From Flammeovirgaceae bacterium (GTDB lineage Bacteria; Bacteroidota; Bacteroidia; Cytophagales; Cyclobacteriaceae): a stretch of DNA of 36,857 bases. The translations under genes were made by a program, and so were the position numbers. Shown here one piece after another: positions 34,056 to 36,857 of this stretch. Position 1 is the stretch's first letter, and every line of letters begins with the position of its first letter. The stretch is taken from contig JAHEZH010000047.1 of NCBI GenBank assembly GCA_023251155.1, forward strand, positions 1 to 36,857, in the 5' to 3' direction. The notes under the pieces are model-generated. The model was not told the origin of the DNA and did no database searches. It saw only the letters and a list, made by a program, of their open reading frames with translations.

Positions 34056-36032
34056 ATGAAGAAAATCACTACGCTACTTATTGTTTTCACTTCTTTCGTT
34101 TCCTACAGTCAGAATCTGGATTCGCTCATCAACATGAGCGCCTTCACCGCAGAAAGTGAATTGCAGAAACAACTCAATCAGGCTACCCATGTCGCCTCCG
34201 GAAAGGCATTATCCACGCGCGAAACTCCGGGTATTCTATCGGTTATCACTTCTGAAGAAATTCAGAATGCCGGCTCGCGTGATCTGATTGATGTACTTCG
34301 CCAGGTGCCTGGGTTTGATGTACTTCAGGATAATCAGTTTGCACTAGGAATCGGAATCCGAGGAAGCTGGGGTAACGAGGGTAAAGTATTAGTCATGATG
34401 GATGGGCACTACCTGAATGAGTTACTGTACCAGACCGTATTATTGGGAAATCATTTTCCGGTAGATGCGATTGAGCGAATAGAAATTATACGCGGTCCGG
34501 GGTCAGCCATCTATGGAGGCTCTGCTGAATATGGAGTGATCAACATCATTACGAAAGCGTCATCGGGTTTGAATGGTGTGCAGGTGTATGGCACGGGAGG
34601 ATTTCATAGTAATGCAGTGGGCCGGACCAATGCGGGTATAATGGCAGCTCAGCACGGGGGTAAAGTGGAATGGGATCTTTCGTTATTTAAAGGCAATGGT
34701 ATTGTCAGCGATAACAAGAACTACCAGGATTTATATTCTAAGTACGCAGTCCAGAATCTGGCCAAGACTACCTTGGCCGATCCGATGAATATCAACGTGG
34801 GATTGAAAGCGGGAAATTTTAGTTTCCGATCAATGTATGATCAATTCAAAACGACAGATCCCTTCAGTTTTTCGTACAGCAAGAATTTCTTTAGCGATGT
34901 TCGCTATGATTTAAAAGTGAATAGTAAACTTACTGTAACGCCATCGTTCAGATACTATAATCAGGTACCGTGGTCGTTTGGAAGTAAAAACCCATATGAT
35001 ATTTCACTCAAGGCCAGGGCAGAACGCATGTGGGGACAGGTAGAGACCAACTACGATGTGAATCGCAAGATCAATCTTCACTTGGGTGTATTGTATTTTA
35101 CTGATAGAGGAACAGACCTATTAGAGGATGGATTGTTTAAAGGAAGTAATACCCTTAAGCTAAACAATGTGGCGCTCTTCGCGCAAGGCTTATTCAAGCA
35201 CCGGTTGGTCAATGCCACTGTTGGATTCCGATATGAGCGCAACAACAGGTATGGATCAGCTTTCGTGCCGCGCATTGCCCTCACCAGAAAAATTGAAAAC
35301 TTTCATTTCAAATTATTGTATAGCCGGGCATTTCGCGCTCCTTCTATCCTGAATATATCAGAAGCATTGACGGGTTCTATTAAACCGGAAAAGACCGATG
35401 CCTTTGAAATGGAGCTCGGGTATCAGTTCACACCAGAAATGCTTCTGTCACTGAATGCATTCAGCTTGTCTACTAAGAACATTATCATCTATGGCTCATC
35501 TGGAGAGGGAGATACGTTTGACGAGTGGTATGAGAACTATAAGAAATCAGGTTCATACGGACTGGAAGTGGTGTATAGTTTAAGGAAATCAAGGTGGAGT
35601 GCTAACCTGTCGTATTCTTACAGCCAGGCATCCAAGAAAAACACGGTGGATCGCTATGAAGTGCCACAGACGTCTAAGCAATACTTGGGCTTTGCACGGA
35701 ATAAAATAACACTCAATACTAATTTTAAACTTACCGATGCGCTTACCCTCAACCCTACCTTTATCTATGCTTCGAAACGCTATGCGTATAATGCGGTGGA
35801 TAATAATGGTGATCCGGTGGTGAACGAACTTGATCCTTACCTTTTAGCTAATCTTTTCCTAAACTATCGGAATTTTTTTATTGATGGGCTTACGGTTGGC
35901 GTAGGCTCTTATGATGTGTTCAATCAACATCCGGCTATACCGCAGGCCTATAATGGAGATTATGCTCCACTACCAGGTCGCAGCCGTGAGTATGTGGTGA
36001 AGGCTTCTTATCAGATTAACTTTAAGAAATAA
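34056..36032 (+). CDS. TonB-dependent outer-membrane receptor
   Basis: 658 aa. A signal peptide (1-18, ending SYSQ) is followed by a plug domain of about 55-165: TRETPGILSVITSEEIQNAG, LIDVLRQVPGFDV, IGIRGSWGNEGKVLVMMDGH, ERIEIIRGPGSAIYGGSAEY, GVINIITK. A barrel of about 22 strands follows, ending in YQINFKK. It is the short type without the N-terminal carboxypeptidase-like domain seen in SusC proteins. It has no SusD partner, so a siderophore, cofactor or signal ligand is more likely than a glycan. The YfiR-like gene follows 5 bases downstream, so the two are cotranscribed. Confidence 0.95.
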   Translation: MKKITTLLIVFTSFVSYSQNLDSLINMSAFTAESELQKQLNQATHVASGKALSTRETPGILSVITSEEIQNAGSRDLIDVLRQVPGFDVLQDNQFALGIGIRGSWGNEGKVLVMMDGHYLNELLYQTVLLGNHFPVDAIERIEIIRGPGSAIYGGSAEYGVINIITKASSGLNGVQVYGTGGFHSNAVGRTNAGIMAAQHGGKVEWDLSLFKGNGIVSDNKNYQDLYSKYAVQNLAKTTLADPMNINVGLKAGNFSFRSMYDQFKTTDPFSFSYSKNFFSDVRYDLKVNSKLTVTPSFRYYNQVPWSFGSKNPYDISLKARAERMWGQVETNYDVNRKINLHLGVLYFTDRGTDLLEDGLFKGSNTLKLNNVALFAQGLFKHRLVNATVGFRYERNNRYGSAFVPRIALTRKIENFHFKLLYSRAFRAPSILNISEALTGSIKPEKTDAFEMELGYQFTPEMLLSLNAFSLSTKNIIIYGSSGEGDTFDEWYENYKKSGSYGLEVVYSLRKSRWSANLSYSYSQASKKNTVDRYEVPQTSKQYLGFARNKITLNTNFKLTDALTLNPTFIYASKRYAYNAVDNNGDPVVNELDPYLLANLFLNYRNFFIDGLTVGVGSYDVFNQHPAIPQAYNGDYAPLPGRSREYVVKASYQINFKK

Positions 36033-36037
36033 ATATC

Positions 36038-36550
36038 ATGATCAAGCGGATCGTTTACATTACCCTTTTGCTGAGCATGAACTTAGTATCGTCTCGGGCA
36101 CAGACCACCAATCACACGGCTTATTCTTTGTTTATCACCAGCTTTGCCAGGTATGCATCGTGGCCGCAGACAGGGGATAACTTTAAAATAACAGTGCTGG
36201 GTAAGTCGAAAGTATATGATGAGTTGGTGAAGATGACGGCTAGCAAAAACGTGAATGGTCATCCCTACAAGATTGAACAAATGGATGACATTGGACAACA
36301 ATTAGGAGATTCTCAGATTGTCTACCTCTCTGACAATAAAAGTTCAAGCCTGGATGAAATACTAAGAGCCACGCATGGGAAGCCGGTGATGATTGTTACC
36401 GAGCGGGAAGGGCTTGCCAAGAAAGGAGCGGGGTTGAGTTTCCTTGTTATTGACAACAAACTCCGTTTTGATATCAACAACACCGAACTGGAAAAACGCA
36501 ATATAAAGGTTTCGGCCAACCTGGTGACGATTGCCAACTCATCGCTATAG
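36038..36550 (+). CDS. YfiR-like periplasmic protein (DUF4154)
   Basis: 170 aa. A signal peptide of about 21 residues ends SRAQ. AYSLFITSFARYASWP is the family opening. ITVLGKSKVYDEL, VNGHPYKIEQM, SQIVYLS, KPVMIVTEREGLAKKGAGLS and the C-terminal LRFDINNTELEKRNIKVSAN complete the YfiR pattern. Pseudomonas YfiR holds back the diguanylate cyclase YfiN from the periplasm. No GGDEF gene lies here; the nearest sensor is the divergent histidine kinase, so I infer that this protein could feed that kinase or the receptor. It lies 5 bases after the receptor gene and converges on the phosphatase gene at a 5-base gap. Confidence 0.88.
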   Translation: MIKRIVYITLLLSMNLVSSRAQTTNHTAYSLFITSFARYASWPQTGDNFKITVLGKSKVYDELVKMTASKNVNGHPYKIEQMDDIGQQLGDSQIVYLSDNKSSSLDEILRATHGKPVMIVTEREGLAKKGAGLSFLVIDNKLRFDINNTELEKRNIKVSANLVTIANSSL

Positions 36551-36555
36551 ATGGT

Positions 36556-36857
36556 TTAACCAGCCAGTGAGGCCAGTGCGCCTTCTTTTAAAGAATAAGT
36601 GGACACGCGGATATTCTGAAAGTGGTGTTGTTCAATAAGAAACCGAATAAGGCAACCTGCTACAACAATCATATCCACACGAAGATCAATCATGCCAGGA
36701 ATACGCATGCGTTCTTCCCTGTTCTTCGTAATGAGCTCTTCATAGATCTGATAAAAGCCATTAAGGCTTAAAGGGGTTTCAATGTTCTGAAGTAGCTTGT
36801 GAAGATCACGCTTGATACAATAGATTTCGCTCAGCGTATCGAATGAACCTGAAGATC
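36556..36857 (-). CDS. Ppx/GppA-family phosphatase, C-terminal part (5' end cut by window edge)
   Basis: About 100 codons are visible before the TAA at 36556-36558. EERMRIPGMIDLRVDMIVVA matches the late region of exopolyphosphatase/pppGpp phosphatases, where a R..(M/I)PGM..(G/L)R.D(V/M)I(V/L)(A/V)(G/A) motif is usual. IRVSTYSLKEGALASL is the usual ending. The catalytic N-terminal part lies outside the window, so activity cannot be judged. The family degrades polyphosphate or pppGpp. Confidence 0.85.
   Translation of the reverse strand, partial: SSGSFDTLSEIYCIKRDLHKLLQNIETPLSLNGFYQIYEELITKNREERMRIPGMIDLRVDMIVVAGCLIRFLIEQHHFQNIRVSTYSLKEGALASLAG

Overview
The window is a chromosomal segment from a member of the Bacteroidota, most likely a Cytophagales-type bacterium; this is inferred from gene content, not from a search. 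The signs are promoters of the Bacteroidetes form (TTTG or a near match, 19 bases, TAnnTTTG), mostly non-Shine-Dalgarno starts, a TonB-dependent receptor, a carboxypeptidase-regulatory-like surface protein, an FtsB/DivIC-type protein after eno, and the order rplQ-carA-eno. No rRNA, tRNA, CRISPR array, insertion sequence or phage gene was seen.

Layout. (1) 1-6508, minus strand: a TPR membrane protein cut by the left edge, coupled to a TPR-AAA+ ATPase; a VIT/CCC1-type metal transporter; a degraded gene fragment; a carboxypeptidase-regulatory-like secreted protein; rlmN; a MORN-repeat lipoprotein candidate; a small lipocalin-like secreted protein. (2) 6804-9034, plus strand: a DUF1611 protein followed by an enolase-superfamily dipeptide epimerase, probably a cell-wall peptide or D-amino-acid salvage pair. 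(3) 9156-11290, minus strand: ATPase and permease of a FecCD/BtuCD-type importer without a visible binding protein. (4) 11568-26146, plus strand: 28 uninterrupted genes of the S10, spc and alpha ribosomal clusters, from rplC to rplQ, including secY, map, infA and rpoA. rpsJ is absent at the front; the cluster has its own promoter and 5' hairpin before rplC, and a second promoter plus hairpin between rpsN and rpsH. A strong terminator follows rplQ. (5) 26293-28695: carA and eno, with their own promoter and terminator. (6) 28940-30299: a membrane-anchored DUF2147-like protein, an FtsB/DivIC-family protein and a small beta-barrel protein. (7) 30470-33486, minus strand: a malate/lactate dehydrogenase-family oxidoreductase and an orphan PAS histidine kinase. 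(8) 34056-36550, plus strand: a TonB-dependent receptor and a YfiR-like (DUF4154) periplasmic protein. The right edge cuts a Ppx/GppA phosphatase on the minus strand.

How the genes work together: the central block builds the ribosome, the Sec channel, N-terminal methionine removal, initiation factor 1 and the RNA polymerase alpha subunit. The least explained parts are the TPR-AAA+/TPR-membrane pair, the DUF1611-epimerase pair, and the receptor-YfiR-kinase neighbourhood, which looks like an envelope sensing module. The ribosomal operon also shows two transcripts that each begin with a similar hairpin.
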